From the NCBI GenBank assembly GCA_903958915.1, contig CAJBVC010000966.1:1-16094 (forward strand): a DNA stretch of 16,094 nt, in the 5' to 3' direction. A program made the position numbers and the translations under genes. How positions within the stretch are numbered: the first letter of the stretch is position 1; the number at the start of each line of letters is the position of its first letter. This DNA comes from an uncultured beta proteobacterium. Lineage in GTDB: Bacteria > Pseudomonadota > Gammaproteobacteria > Burkholderiales > Burkholderiaceae_C. The notes under the pieces are model-generated. The model saw only the letters and a list, made by a program, of their open reading frames with translations. It was not told the origin of the DNA and searched no databases. Positions 6,754 through 15,146 of the stretch are shown here, piece by piece.

Positions 6754-7953
6754 ATGAAATCACTTGATGGGTTACTGATGCTGGACCTGACACATATGTT
6801 GTCGGGACCCTACGGCGCCATGTTGTTGACTGACTTGGGTGCTAGGACCATTAAAGTCGAACCCCCCGGAACCGGCGAGGGGACGCGCAGCCTCTTGGCG
6901 GGTAGCGCAGACTATTCGCGTCAAGGTATGGGCGCCTATTTCTTGACGCTCAATCGCGGGAAAGAAAGTGTTTGCATTGACCTCAAATCCGACACTGGCC
7001 GTGAAATTTTTTATGACCTGGTGCGTAAGGCTGATGTGGTGTTCGACAACTTTAGTGTTGGAGTCACCAAACGGCTAAAAATCGATCACGAGACACTCGC
7101 AACCATCAACCCCCGCATCGTAACGTGTTCGGTTTCCGGCTTTGGCGAAACCGGTCCCGAGCCGAACCGCCCGGCATTTGACCAGGTTGTACAGGGTATG
7201 GGCGGCGGAATGTCGATTACCGGCTTCCCCGATCAGGCGCCGTTACGCTCGGGCATTCCGGTGGGCGATCTGGGGGGCGGGGTATTTGGAGCCATCGGTA
7301 TTTTAGCGGCACTGCATGAACGTGCTTCCACGGGATGTGGGCGCCATGTTGACATCTCCATGCTCGATGTTCAGATTTCATTGCTCAACTATATGGCCAC
7401 GATGCACCTGATGTCGGGTCACGTGCCCGAGCGCATCGGTAACAGCCACTTCGTGCATGTTCCCTACAACGCCTATCAGACGCAGACGGGTTACATCATT
7501 ATTGCCTGTATCGGTGACGCTTTTTTCGAGAAGTTCCGCGATGTCCTCGTAGCGCCGGAACTGAAGGATCCTCGATATTTGTTGCAACCAGCGAGATTTC
7601 AAGATCGAGAAAAAATTGACGCCATTATCCAGGCTGAGTTAGTGGGCAATTCCGCCGAATATTGGTTGGACCGATTGCGGGGGGCCCGTATTCCGTGTGC
7701 GCCAGTCAACAATTTTGAGCAGGCATTGAACGATTCCCAGATTCGTGCGCGGGACATGGTGGTCAACGTTCAACTGCAAAATGGTGAAACGGTCCAGATG
7801 CCTGGCAATCCGGTCAAGATCGGTGGTATGTCCGATATCACCTTTGAGCCTCCGCCGATGCTCGGAGAGCACACTGAATCTGTTTTGCGAAATTTGCTTG
7901 GATACGATGAAAAACGAATTGAATCGCTGCGCGACTGCGCAGCGATTCAATAA
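6754..7953 (+). CDS. Family III (CaiB/BaiF) acyl-CoA transferase, second copy
   Basis: This 399-aa protein has the standard family architecture: LDGLLMLDLTHMLSGPYGAMLLTDLGA at the N-terminus, KVEPPGTGEGTR at 34-45, and the catalytic Asp at D172 in VGDLGGGVFG, followed by AIGILAALHER. It differs substantially from the CoA transferase at 3237 (for example SGPYGAML against MGPTMGVIL near the N-terminus), so recent duplication is unlikely. The start is the ATG at 6754, with a GGGG stretch just upstream as a modest ribosome site. It has its own sigma-54 promoter rather than belonging to the upstream operon, and its last codons form a long hairpin. It likely activates another acid in the same pathway, using a CoA thioester such as succinyl-CoA or a pathway intermediate as donor (inference). 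Confidence 0.92.
   Translation: MKSLDGLLMLDLTHMLSGPYGAMLLTDLGARTIKVEPPGTGEGTRSLLAGSADYSRQGMGAYFLTLNRGKESVCIDLKSDTGREIFYDLVRKADVVFDNFSVGVTKRLKIDHETLATINPRIVTCSVSGFGETGPEPNRPAFDQVVQGMGGGMSITGFPDQAPLRSGIPVGDLGGGVFGAIGILAALHERASTGCGRHVDISMLDVQISLLNYMATMHLMSGHVPERIGNSHFVHVPYNAYQTQTGYIIIACIGDAFFEKFRDVLVAPELKDPRYLLQPARFQDREKIDAIIQAELVGNSAEYWLDRLRGARIPCAPVNNFEQALNDSQIRARDMVVNVQLQNGETVQMPGNPVKIGGMSDITFEPPPMLGEHTESVLRNLLGYDEKRIESLRDCAAIQ
7918..7951 (+). terminator. 15-bp perfect hairpin across the stop codon, terminator-like or processing element
   Basis: The arms 7918-7932 and 7937-7951 are perfectly complementary around the loop GACT, and the right arm runs into the TAA stop (7951-7953). Downstream in the plus direction there is only ATAATTTC rather than a clean T run, so full intrinsic termination is uncertain. 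In the minus direction the stem is followed by TCGTTTTTC. It may attenuate readthrough into the HyuAB genes or protect the 3' end of the upstream message. Confidence 0.5.
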
Positions 7954-8029
7954 TTTCATGAGAGCGATCAACATGAGACAGCCAACAACGGCATGTGCCC
8001 ACGGGCGAGAATGAAGCAAAGGAAACCCT

Positions 8030-10102
8030 ATGAAATCTAAAGTAGCACCCAGTTATCGACTCGGGGTCGATGTAGGGGGAACATTTACCGATCTTCTGCT
8101 GATCAATGAAAGCAGCGGGGAGACGTACTCGGCCAAAGTGCCATCGACTCCGGCGGACTCGTCAATCGGCGTGCTCAATGGTATTGCAAAGCTGTGCGAT
8201 CAGAACCACATTGATCCCAAGGAGATCACGCACGTGATGCACGGCACTACCGTTGCGACCAACACCGTGCTGGAGGGCAAAGGTGCCCGGGTCGGTTTGG
8301 TAACCACCAAGGGCTATCGTCAGGTGCTGCAAATTGCGCGCTCGTTTGTTCCAGGAGGCCTGGGTGGTTGGGTGATTTACAACAAGCGTCCGTTGTTGGC
8401 CCCTCTTGAATTGACCATTGAAGCGGATGAGCGCATCGATGCCCGTGGCAACGTCGTGAGCCCACTGAATGAAAACAGTTTGCGAGCCAGTCTTGCTGGC
8501 TTGAGAGATCAGGGCATTGAAGCGATGACGGTTTCGCTGATCAACGCCTATGCCAGCGGTGCGCATGAGCGTCGGGTACGCGACATCATCGAAGAGGTGT
8601 TGCCCGGCATCCCGGTGTCAATCTCGTCCGAAGTGATCCCGGAAATGTACGAATATGAGCGTACCGAGACTACCGTCGTCAATTCCTATGTGCGCCCGAA
8701 AGTGTCGCGCTACATCCAGAATCTTTACACCGAACTTGAACGCAAGATGCCAGGCGTCAAGCTGCATGTGTTGCGATCCGATGGCGGACTGGCTGCGGTC
8801 GAAGCCGCCCGCGACAACCCGGTGGCGCTCTTGATGAGTGGCCCCGCGGGTGGCGTGACGGGAGCGCAGTGGATTGCACGACAGTCCGGCTTCAAGAACC
8901 TGCTGACCTTTGACATGGGTGGTACCTCCACCGATGTGGCGCTCATTCAGGGTGAAGTGGCACAGACCCGACGCGAAACGCGGGTGGCAGACGTTACGGT
9001 GCGCGCACCTTCCATTGACGTCCGTACCGTGGGTGCGGGTGGTGGATCGATCGCTTATGTGCCCGAACTGACCAAAGCCCTGCGGGTGGGTCCGCAGAGC
9101 GCGGGTGCCGACCCCGGTCCGGCGGCGTATGGCAAGGGTGGCGAAAGCCCGACGGTGACCGACGCGAATGTGGTGCTGGGTTATCTGCCCGCTTCATCCC
9201 GTCTGGGAGGCGACATGAAGATCGACCGCCAGATGGCGGAAAAAGCGGTCAAGACGGTGGCCGATGCGTTGGGGAAAACGTTGCAGGAAGCGGCCGAAGG
9301 CATTGTCAACATTGTCAACGAAAACATGTTTGGAGCGCTGCGTCTGGTCTCGATTGAGCAGGGTTACGATCCGCGGGACTTTGCGCTCATCGGATTTGGT
9401 GGTGCAGGGCCACTGCACGCCAACGCGCTGGGTAAACTCACGGGATCCTGGCCGGTCATTATTCCGCCAGGGCCGGGAGTGCTGTGCGCCTACGGCGATG
9501 CCACCACACGTTTGCGCGACGAGGCATCGCGTACCTTTATTCGTCGCTTCAAGGAAACATCCGGCGCCGAGGTGTTGGGAATTCTTGACGAACTGACGTC
9601 TATTGCAAAACGCTCGCTGGTCGCTGAAAACGTTCCGGACGATCAGCAGAGTGTGGAATACCAACTTGACGTGCGCTACCAGGGACAGGGAATGCGCCTG
9701 AGTATCAATGTGACGCACGCTTTTCTGGAATCCACGGGGCTGGCCGGCGTGGCGAAACGTTTCGATGACATGCACACGCAGCTGTATACCTTTGCGCTCG
9801 ACGCCGAACAGGAATTGGTCAGCCTGCGCGCCATTGTGCAAGGGCCAGAAACGATTGTGCGGGCCGAGCAGTTGGCAAAGGGCAGCGCCGATGCCTCCAA
9901 GGCGGTGGTTGACCATTCAACGGTCTTCGTTGAGGGGTCTGAGCATGCAGCCAACATTTACGATCGCAGCAAGCTCGCTGCCGGCAACCGCATTCCCGGG
10001 CCGGCCATCGTTGCTCAAATGGATACCACTACGTTGATCCTGCCCGGGCACACCGGCGAGGTTGATGCCGTGGGAAATATCCTGATCCGCCCGAACGTCT
10101 GA
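8030..10102 (+). CDS. HyuA-type hydantoinase/oxoprolinase/acetone carboxylase-family ATP-binding subunit
   Basis: The 690-aa protein has the length and motifs of the HyuA family. It opens with the phosphate-binding GVDVGGTFTD (residues 12-21), then HGTTVATNTVLEGKGA, the mid-protein SGPAGG and FDMGGTSTDVALI of the ASKHA fold, GAGGGSIA, ADPGPAAYG and GFGGAGPLHA. Family members use ATP to phosphorylate a carbonyl or amide oxygen: N-methylhydantoinase, 5-oxoprolinase, caprolactamase, and acetone and acetophenone carboxylases. The ATG at 8030 follows AAAGGAAA. The HyuB partner starts 23 bases after its stop. The ligase downstream fits a ketone carboxylase, whose beta-keto acid needs CoA activation, but ring opening of a cyclic amide is not excluded. 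I see no clear promoter of its own in the 76 bases upstream. Confidence 0.92.
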   Translation: MKSKVAPSYRLGVDVGGTFTDLLLINESSGETYSAKVPSTPADSSIGVLNGIAKLCDQNHIDPKEITHVMHGTTVATNTVLEGKGARVGLVTTKGYRQVLQIARSFVPGGLGGWVIYNKRPLLAPLELTIEADERIDARGNVVSPLNENSLRASLAGLRDQGIEAMTVSLINAYASGAHERRVRDIIEEVLPGIPVSISSEVIPEMYEYERTETTVVNSYVRPKVSRYIQNLYTELERKMPGVKLHVLRSDGGLAAVEAARDNPVALLMSGPAGGVTGAQWIARQSGFKNLLTFDMGGTSTDVALIQGEVAQTRRETRVADVTVRAPSIDVRTVGAGGGSIAYVPELTKALRVGPQSAGADPGPAAYGKGGESPTVTDANVVLGYLPASSRLGGDMKIDRQMAEKAVKTVADALGKTLQEAAEGIVNIVNENMFGALRLVSIEQGYDPRDFALIGFGGAGPLHANALGKLTGSWPVIIPPGPGVLCAYGDATTRLRDEASRTFIRRFKETSGAEVLGILDELTSIAKRSLVAENVPDDQQSVEYQLDVRYQGQGMRLSINVTHAFLESTGLAGVAKRFDDMHTQLYTFALDAEQELVSLRAIVQGPETIVRAEQLAKGSADASKAVVDHSTVFVEGSEHAANIYDRSKLAAGNRIPGPAIVAQMDTTTLILPGHTGEVDAVGNILIRPNV

Positions 10103-10125
10103 GTCGCCTACCGGAGAACCACACC

Positions 10126-12012
10126 ATGGCAGCCAAAATTATCCAGACCGATAGCACCCCATTCAAGTCGGTGCCGCTCGATTCCATCACGCTCGACATC
10201 ATCGAGAACGCCTTGCGCAATGCGCGCACTGAAATGGATGCTGTGCTCTTTCGCACGGCCATGTCGCCAGGCATTCGCGAGCAGCACGATGCCTTTCCCA
10301 TGATTGCCAACAACGACGGCAAGATGGTGGTAGGGCAGTTTGGGTCCTTCATTCACGGCTTCACCGAAGGCTACGAAGGCACCATCGAAGAGGGCGACAT
10401 TTTTCTTACCAATGACCCGTACTCGTGCAATGGTGCGGTCAGTCACCTCAATGACTGGCTCACCATGATGCCGATCTTTCACAAAGGGCGCATAGTCAGT
10501 TGGTCTGCCATGTTTGGGCACATGACCGACATTGGCGGCAAAGTGCCGGGCAGCTTGCCCACCGATGCGGCGCAGATTTTCGAGGAAGGCTTGCAGATTC
10601 CGCCGGTGAAGATTTACCGCAAGGGCGAGCTCAACACCGAAATGCATGCCCTTTTGCTGCGCAACTGCCGTATGCCACACTGGAACCGCGCTGACTTTGA
10701 CGCGATCGTGGCCGCACTGCGTCTGGCAGAGCGCCGTGTACAGGAAATGATCAGTCGCTTTGGGGTTGACGAGTACATTGCCGCCTTGCGCGAGATGCTC
10801 GATCGCAACCGCCGTGCCATGAGCGCCATCATTCAGATGGTGGTGCCGGAAAAGGCCCAGTATTTTGAAGACTACATTGACGACGATGGGGTCGGCATGG
10901 GGCCTTACAAAATTGCCTGCACCATGTGGCGCGAGGGCGACAAGGCGATTTTTGATTTCGCCGGGACCGACCCGCAGTCCATCAGCTCGGTGAACTTCCT
11001 GCTCAACGAAGACATGTTCAAGATGTTTTTGGGTGCCTTCGTCATCAACCTGTTTGACCCGCAGATTCTGTTCAACGACGGCTTTTATGAGCTGGTCGAT
11101 GTGCGCATCCCCGAAGCCAGCATTCTCAAACCCAAACGCCCGGCGGCACTGTCATGCCGCACCCACCTGCTGGGCCGGATTTTCGACATCATGGGCGGTG
11201 TGCTGGGTCAGGGCACGCCCGAAGCGCTCAACGCTGCCGGATTCTCCGACAGTCCGCACCTGATGTTCTCGGGCTACGACAAGAACGGCGAGTGGTACCA
11301 GTTGTTCCAGATTGGCTTCGGCGGCATTCCGGGCCGCCCCGCCGGTGACGGACCCGACGGACACTCCTTGTGGCCTTCGTTCACCAATGTGCCCAACGAG
11401 TTTCTGGAGAGCTATTTCCCGCTGCGCATTGTCGAATACAGTTCGATCCCGGACTCCGGTGGCGTCGGCAAGCACCGCGGCGGCAATGGTGTTTGTACGG
11501 CCTATGAGTTTCTCGCCAATGGCGAAATTTCGATCCACGATGACCGTTGGTTGACTTACCCCTGGGGTGTCAATGGCGGCAAGCCGGGGGCGCGTAGCAA
11601 CAAGTTACTCAAGCGCGCCGATGGCAGTCAGGAATGGCTCCCCGCCAAGTGCGACCGCGTCAAGGTGGCCGAGGGCGACATTCTCTATTTCAACACCTGG
11701 GGGGGGGGCGGTTGGGGCGACCCGCTACTGCGTTCGGCCGAACTGGTTGCACTGGACTGCAGGCGCGGCCTGGTCACACAGCAGGGGGCACGCGGCTATG
11801 GTGTGGTGGTAGGGCCAGACTTCAGTCTGGATCAGACGGCGACCGATGCATTGCGATCGCGCATGGGCCAGGAGCGGCGCTCGATCGAACTGTTCGACCG
11901 GGGTGGCACCATCGAGGAATTGCGCGCACGCTGCAAGGAGGAAACTTTCCTTGAGCCACCGAAGCCCCCCGTTTTCGCCAAATGGATGAAGAAGTCGGGG
12001 GCGTTCGCTTGA
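10126..12012 (+). CDS. HyuB-type hydantoinase/acetone carboxylase-family subunit
   Basis: This 628-aa protein is the catalytic partner of HyuA. Family signatures include REQHDAFPM (51-59), DIFLTNDPYSCNGAVSHLND (91-110), GHMTDIGG (131-138) and the Gly-rich C-terminal GGGGWGDP. H107, D110 and H132 reproduce the spacing H-x2-D-x21-H that I recall for the Mn ligands of acetone carboxylase alpha subunit (H150, D153, H175), so a metal site is likely. GGAG lies about ten bases before the ATG at 10126. A gamma subunit of the AcxC type is not encoded here. The downstream 88-aa and cupin genes are in the same run, so they could be accessory subunits (inference). The exact reaction is undecided between ketone carboxylation and cyclic amide hydrolysis. 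Confidence 0.92.
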   Translation: MAAKIIQTDSTPFKSVPLDSITLDIIENALRNARTEMDAVLFRTAMSPGIREQHDAFPMIANNDGKMVVGQFGSFIHGFTEGYEGTIEEGDIFLTNDPYSCNGAVSHLNDWLTMMPIFHKGRIVSWSAMFGHMTDIGGKVPGSLPTDAAQIFEEGLQIPPVKIYRKGELNTEMHALLLRNCRMPHWNRADFDAIVAALRLAERRVQEMISRFGVDEYIAALREMLDRNRRAMSAIIQMVVPEKAQYFEDYIDDDGVGMGPYKIACTMWREGDKAIFDFAGTDPQSISSVNFLLNEDMFKMFLGAFVINLFDPQILFNDGFYELVDVRIPEASILKPKRPAALSCRTHLLGRIFDIMGGVLGQGTPEALNAAGFSDSPHLMFSGYDKNGEWYQLFQIGFGGIPGRPAGDGPDGHSLWPSFTNVPNEFLESYFPLRIVEYSSIPDSGGVGKHRGGNGVCTAYEFLANGEISIHDDRWLTYPWGVNGGKPGARSNKLLKRADGSQEWLPAKCDRVKVAEGDILYFNTWGGGGWGDPLLRSAELVALDCRRGLVTQQGARGYGVVVGPDFSLDQTATDALRSRMGQERRSIELFDRGGTIEELRARCKEETFLEPPKPPVFAKWMKKSGAFA

Positions 12013-12048
12013 TTTTGAGCGTGCAGCCATCGTGATCCAGGAGACGTC

Positions 12049-13644
12049 TTGAGCAACAGTGCTGGAATATTCGGTGGACTTGCGGGCGTTGGCGACCTTC
12101 TGGGTCGCAATGCCCGGGTGTCGGGCAACAAGCTGGGCCTGGTGTTTGAAAATGTCCGCCTGACCTGGAGTCAGGTCAATGAGCGCTCCTGCCGGTTTGC
12201 CAATGAACTTCGAAAGCTCGGGGTGCGCCGCGGTGACCGCGTTGGCATTTTTGCCCGCAACAGCCACCAGTGGGTTGAGGCTTCGTTTGCTTTGGCCAAG
12301 CTCGGTGCGGTAGCAGTGACTGTCAACAATCGCTTGTCCCCGTCCGAAGTGGCTTACATCCTGGAAAATTCGGGCTCCAGCGCATTGATCGTGGCCAAGC
12401 CTGAATTGCCGTCGGCACGGTTGGCGCTGGCTCAGGTACCTGCATGCAAACTGCTGATTGGCATCGACACGGCTGATGCATCGGTGCTCGACTATGAGAC
12501 CTTGGTGGCCCGTGGTGACGTCAACGAGCCCGTGCTCGACACACCGCTCGCCTTTGAGGACCCGTCCATGCTGCTCTACACCAGTGGTACGACGGGATTT
12601 CCCAAGGGGGCGACCTACACTCATGGCAGCACATTGGTGGGCATGTTTGTGCATGTGCACGCCATCGGCAGCCGGGGCACCCACCGCGTCATGCTGCCCT
12701 CGCCGCTGTACTCGGCCGCTGGAACCGCGGGCATCTACTGCGCGGTGTACGTCGGCTCCACTAGTGTGATTGTCAATTTCGATGCCGAGCGGGCACTGGA
12801 AACACTCTCAAGCGAGCGGATTACGTTCACCAACCTGGTGCCAACTACCATTCAGCGCCTGTTGGCGCGTGATGATTTCGAGCAATACGACCTCAGCGCG
12901 CTCGATACTGTGCTGTACGGCGGCTCGCCGATCCCGGTGCCGGTGCTGCGCGAGGCCAAACGCAAGCTGCCCCATTGCCGTTTTCGCCAAACCTTTGCCT
13001 CCACGGAGACTGGCACTGCCGGTACCGTGCTGGAGCCGGCGGATCACGAACTGGCGCTCACCGATACGGCTTTTGAGCACCGTCTATTGTCCTGTGGCAA
13101 GCCGCAAGTCAATGTCGATGTAGGGATTTTTGACGTGGACGGGCAGCCGGTTGCGCCCGGTGTAGTGGGTGAGATTGGCGTGCGCACCGAAGCCAACATC
13201 ACCGGTTTCTGGGGTAACCCTGAGGCCACTGCGGAGTCGATTCGCGACGGTTGGGTGTTTACCGGTGATATGGCGCGTATGGATGAAGATGGCTACATCT
13301 ATCTGGTTGATCGCAAGAAAGACCTGATCGTCACCGGCGCCTTCAACGTGTATCCGTCAGAGGTGGAGCGCATTCTGCAAGCGCATCCGGCGGTGTACGA
13401 GATTGCGGTCATTGGCGTGCCCTCGGTCGAATGGGGCGAAGCGATCAAGGCTGTCGTCGTGCTCAAACCAGACTGCGAGGCCACGGCCGCCGAGTTGATC
13501 GCCTGGTGTGATGGCCGAATCGCCGGCTACAAGAAACCCAAGTCGGTTGACTTTGCGCAGATGTTGCCACGCAATGCCACCGGCAAAATCCTTCACCGGC
13601 AGCTGCGCGAGCCCTTCTGGAAAGACCAGGCCCGCAAGATTTGA
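12049..13644 (+). CDS. AMP-forming acyl-CoA ligase (ANL superfamily)
   Basis: This 531-aa protein carries the ANL signatures in order: the P-loop-like YTSGTTGFPKG at 177-187, the ASTETG adenine-binding motif, WVFTGDMARMDEDGYIYLVDRKKDLI with the TGD Asp and hinge region, and the C-terminal NATGK with the adenylation Lys at K513. It would convert a carboxylic acid to its CoA thioester using ATP. I take the TTG at 12049 as the start because CAGGAG ends five bases before it and there is no in-frame ATG close by. It lies 36 bases after HyuB in the same direction. Overall it resembles fatty-acid or feruloyl-type ligases, but sequence alone does not give the substrate; the acid made by HyuAB is the natural candidate (inference), as in the acetophenone pathway, where a ligase follows the carboxylase. 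Confidence 0.9.
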   Translation: MSNSAGIFGGLAGVGDLLGRNARVSGNKLGLVFENVRLTWSQVNERSCRFANELRKLGVRRGDRVGIFARNSHQWVEASFALAKLGAVAVTVNNRLSPSEVAYILENSGSSALIVAKPELPSARLALAQVPACKLLIGIDTADASVLDYETLVARGDVNEPVLDTPLAFEDPSMLLYTSGTTGFPKGATYTHGSTLVGMFVHVHAIGSRGTHRVMLPSPLYSAAGTAGIYCAVYVGSTSVIVNFDAERALETLSSERITFTNLVPTTIQRLLARDDFEQYDLSALDTVLYGGSPIPVPVLREAKRKLPHCRFRQTFASTETGTAGTVLEPADHELALTDTAFEHRLLSCGKPQVNVDVGIFDVDGQPVAPGVVGEIGVRTEANITGFWGNPEATAESIRDGWVFTGDMARMDEDGYIYLVDRKKDLIVTGAFNVYPSEVERILQAHPAVYEIAVIGVPSVEWGEAIKAVVVLKPDCEATAAELIAWCDGRIAGYKKPKSVDFAQMLPRNATGKILHRQLREPFWKDQARKI

Positions 13645-13700
13645 GGGCCAGAGCCCGGCAAGCGGATCAAACCACATCTCAACGCAACAGGAGTTACATC

Positions 13701-13967
13701 ATGTCGTTTCAAAACCTCTTCATTCCCCACAAGCGAACTGCTGCCGAAACAAAATGGCTGAAGCAGGAAATCAAGGAGCAGGAAGTGCGCCATGCGGGCA
13801 TCGTGCAAGCCATGGAGGAAATGACACCCAAGCGTGACCAGTGGTATGCCGAATTTCTGGACCGGATCCAAACGCGTGGCTTCAACACCGACGGTGACGC
13901 CCGTACCAAAATCAAGTTGGCCGATATTCCGGTCAAGCCAGACCGACCGCACAAGGTCGTCTACTGA
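13701..13967 (+). CDS. 88-aa protein of unknown family
   Basis: I do not recognise this small protein. It has a charged, helix-prone N-terminal two thirds (KWLKQEIKEQEVRHAGIVQAMEEM near residues 18-41), a WYAEFLDRI segment and a basic C-terminus ending in PHKVVY. No signal peptide, membrane helix or Cys metal motif is visible. The start is well supported by CAGGAG seven bases before the ATG. It lies 56 bases after the acyl-CoA ligase and 26 before the cupin gene, so it is co-transcribed with them. Its size and place suggest a small subunit or partner of HyuAB or of the cupin protein, but this is inference. Confidence 0.75.
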   Translation: MSFQNLFIPHKRTAAETKWLKQEIKEQEVRHAGIVQAMEEMTPKRDQWYAEFLDRIQTRGFNTDGDARTKIKLADIPVKPDRPHKVVY

Positions 13968-13993
13968 AGCACACAATTACCAGGAATAGCACC

Positions 13994-14992
13994 ATGGCAC
14001 GTCCACATATAGAACCGTTTTGCGACCGCGATGTTCCCTTCAAGAAAATGACCATGAAGGGTTTTGGCAACGGCATGCAGTACAAGATGCTGAGCCTCGA
14101 TACCGATACCGGCGCTTGCACCATGACCGTCCAGCTTGACGCTGGCTACAAACAGAAGCCGGGCTTTAGCTGGTCTGAACTGGAACTGCTGGTGATGGAA
14201 GGCGAACTGCAACTGGGCAACAAGAAGGTGGGGAAAGGGTACTACGTCTTTTTCCCGGCGGGATATGTACAACCCCAGATGTCCTCGGAGAATGGCTGTC
14301 AGCTGCTGATGATGTACAACACCGGCGAACCCAGCCTGGTGGAGTCTGACACCAACCACGCCTTATGCCGCACCGACCGTTTTCACCAGACCGACTCCTA
14401 CAACGACATTCCCTGGGCGATGGGTAATGTGGCCAAACCCAGCGTAGCAACGGGATGTCTGATCAAACTGCTCAACTTCAATGATCGCACCCATGCGCTG
14501 ACTTTTCTGTATTGCATGACGCCACATTTCTGGCAGGACAACATCTCCTACCACGACTGCGCCGAAGAGTCATACCACCTGTGGGGTGACTCCTGGATGA
14601 TGCAGTTTGGCACGGTGCCAACTGGTGGTTACTTCTGGCGGCCGGCCTACATCAACCACGGCGCCTTCGCCAGCGAACGAGGCTGTATCGCCCTGGGGCG
14701 GGTGGACTCCAAGCTGTTCAACCATTTTCACTACAACCCGTGGAGCACCGTCGAGGAAAACCAGATCCGGGCCGCAGCCAGGGTGGCAGAGCGTGACCCG
14801 GAGTTGTACAAGTGGATTGTCCAGTTCGGCCACAACCACCCTCATGGCCCCGAAGATTTTGAGCTCACCATGCCGCGCGTCGGCGGTGCCCACAAAGTGG
14901 CCGAACCGGACCCGAAGCAGAGCTTCGCCCACAGCCATGGCGGGAAACACCATCACCATGGCGACGGGCATGGCCACGACCACGACCATTGA
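13994..14992 (+). CDS. Two-domain cupin protein with a His-rich C-terminal tail
   Basis: The 332-aa protein looks like a bicupin. The first domain (about 25-110) has the beta-barrel pattern ELELLVMEGELQL...GKGYYVFFPAG but lacks metal-binding His. The second (about 165-250) has H178, H187, E191/E192 and H222 in CAEESYHLWGDSWM and YINHG, a plausible metal site. The tail is striking: residues 313-332 contain ten His with Gly and Asp, like the metal-storage tails of nickel or zinc chaperones. AGGA about nine bases before the ATG at 13994 sets the start. It is in the same run as HyuAB, the ligase and the 88-aa protein. It may load or hold a metal for a pathway enzyme, such as the HyuB metal site, or be a metal-dependent enzyme itself; both are inference. 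The family number cannot be given from sequence alone. Confidence 0.85.
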   Translation: MARPHIEPFCDRDVPFKKMTMKGFGNGMQYKMLSLDTDTGACTMTVQLDAGYKQKPGFSWSELELLVMEGELQLGNKKVGKGYYVFFPAGYVQPQMSSENGCQLLMMYNTGEPSLVESDTNHALCRTDRFHQTDSYNDIPWAMGNVAKPSVATGCLIKLLNFNDRTHALTFLYCMTPHFWQDNISYHDCAEESYHLWGDSWMMQFGTVPTGGYFWRPAYINHGAFASERGCIALGRVDSKLFNHFHYNPWSTVEENQIRAAARVAERDPELYKWIVQFGHNHPHGPEDFELTMPRVGGAHKVAEPDPKQSFAHSHGGKHHHHGDGHGHDHDH

Positions 14993-15000
14993 TGCCAGTG

Positions 15001-15024
15001 GCGCAGTATTGCGCTTTGGTTTTT
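15001..15024 (+). terminator. Weak intrinsic terminator candidate after the cupin gene
   Basis: GCGCA-GTAT-TGCGC forms a 5-bp perfect stem eight bases after the cupin stop codon and is followed by TTTGGTTTTT. A second 7-bp stem (15036-15042 with 15051-15057) lies just downstream without a T run. Termination here may be partial, leaving the next gene as part of the operon or behind its own promoter. Confidence 0.4.
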
Positions 15025-15146
15025 CAGGGCGTTTTTGCCATCTAACGCCTGATGGCATTGCGCAAGAAGCTACATTTTTACGAGCGAGTCGAACATCCGC
15101 ATGGAGCGGTTGTTGACTTGCCTCTACGAAACTGGAGAAAGAGCGG

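Noticed and set aside
6522..6767. 81-codon open frame across the second control region
   Set aside because: It begins on a non-ATG codon, overlaps the sigma-54 promoter and activator sites and the start of the CoA transferase gene, and has no family features.
11725..12684. Long minus-strand open frame opposite HyuB and the ligase
   Set aside because: It is antisense to two well-supported genes; high third-position GC commonly opens such frames. The same holds for the 240-codon frame at 9194-9916.
15107..15122. CGGTTGTTGACTTGCC upstream of the second membrane-protein gene
   Set aside because: GG and GC are spaced correctly, but the -24 half is poor, the predicted start would fall on the ribosome site, and no activator repeats are nearby.
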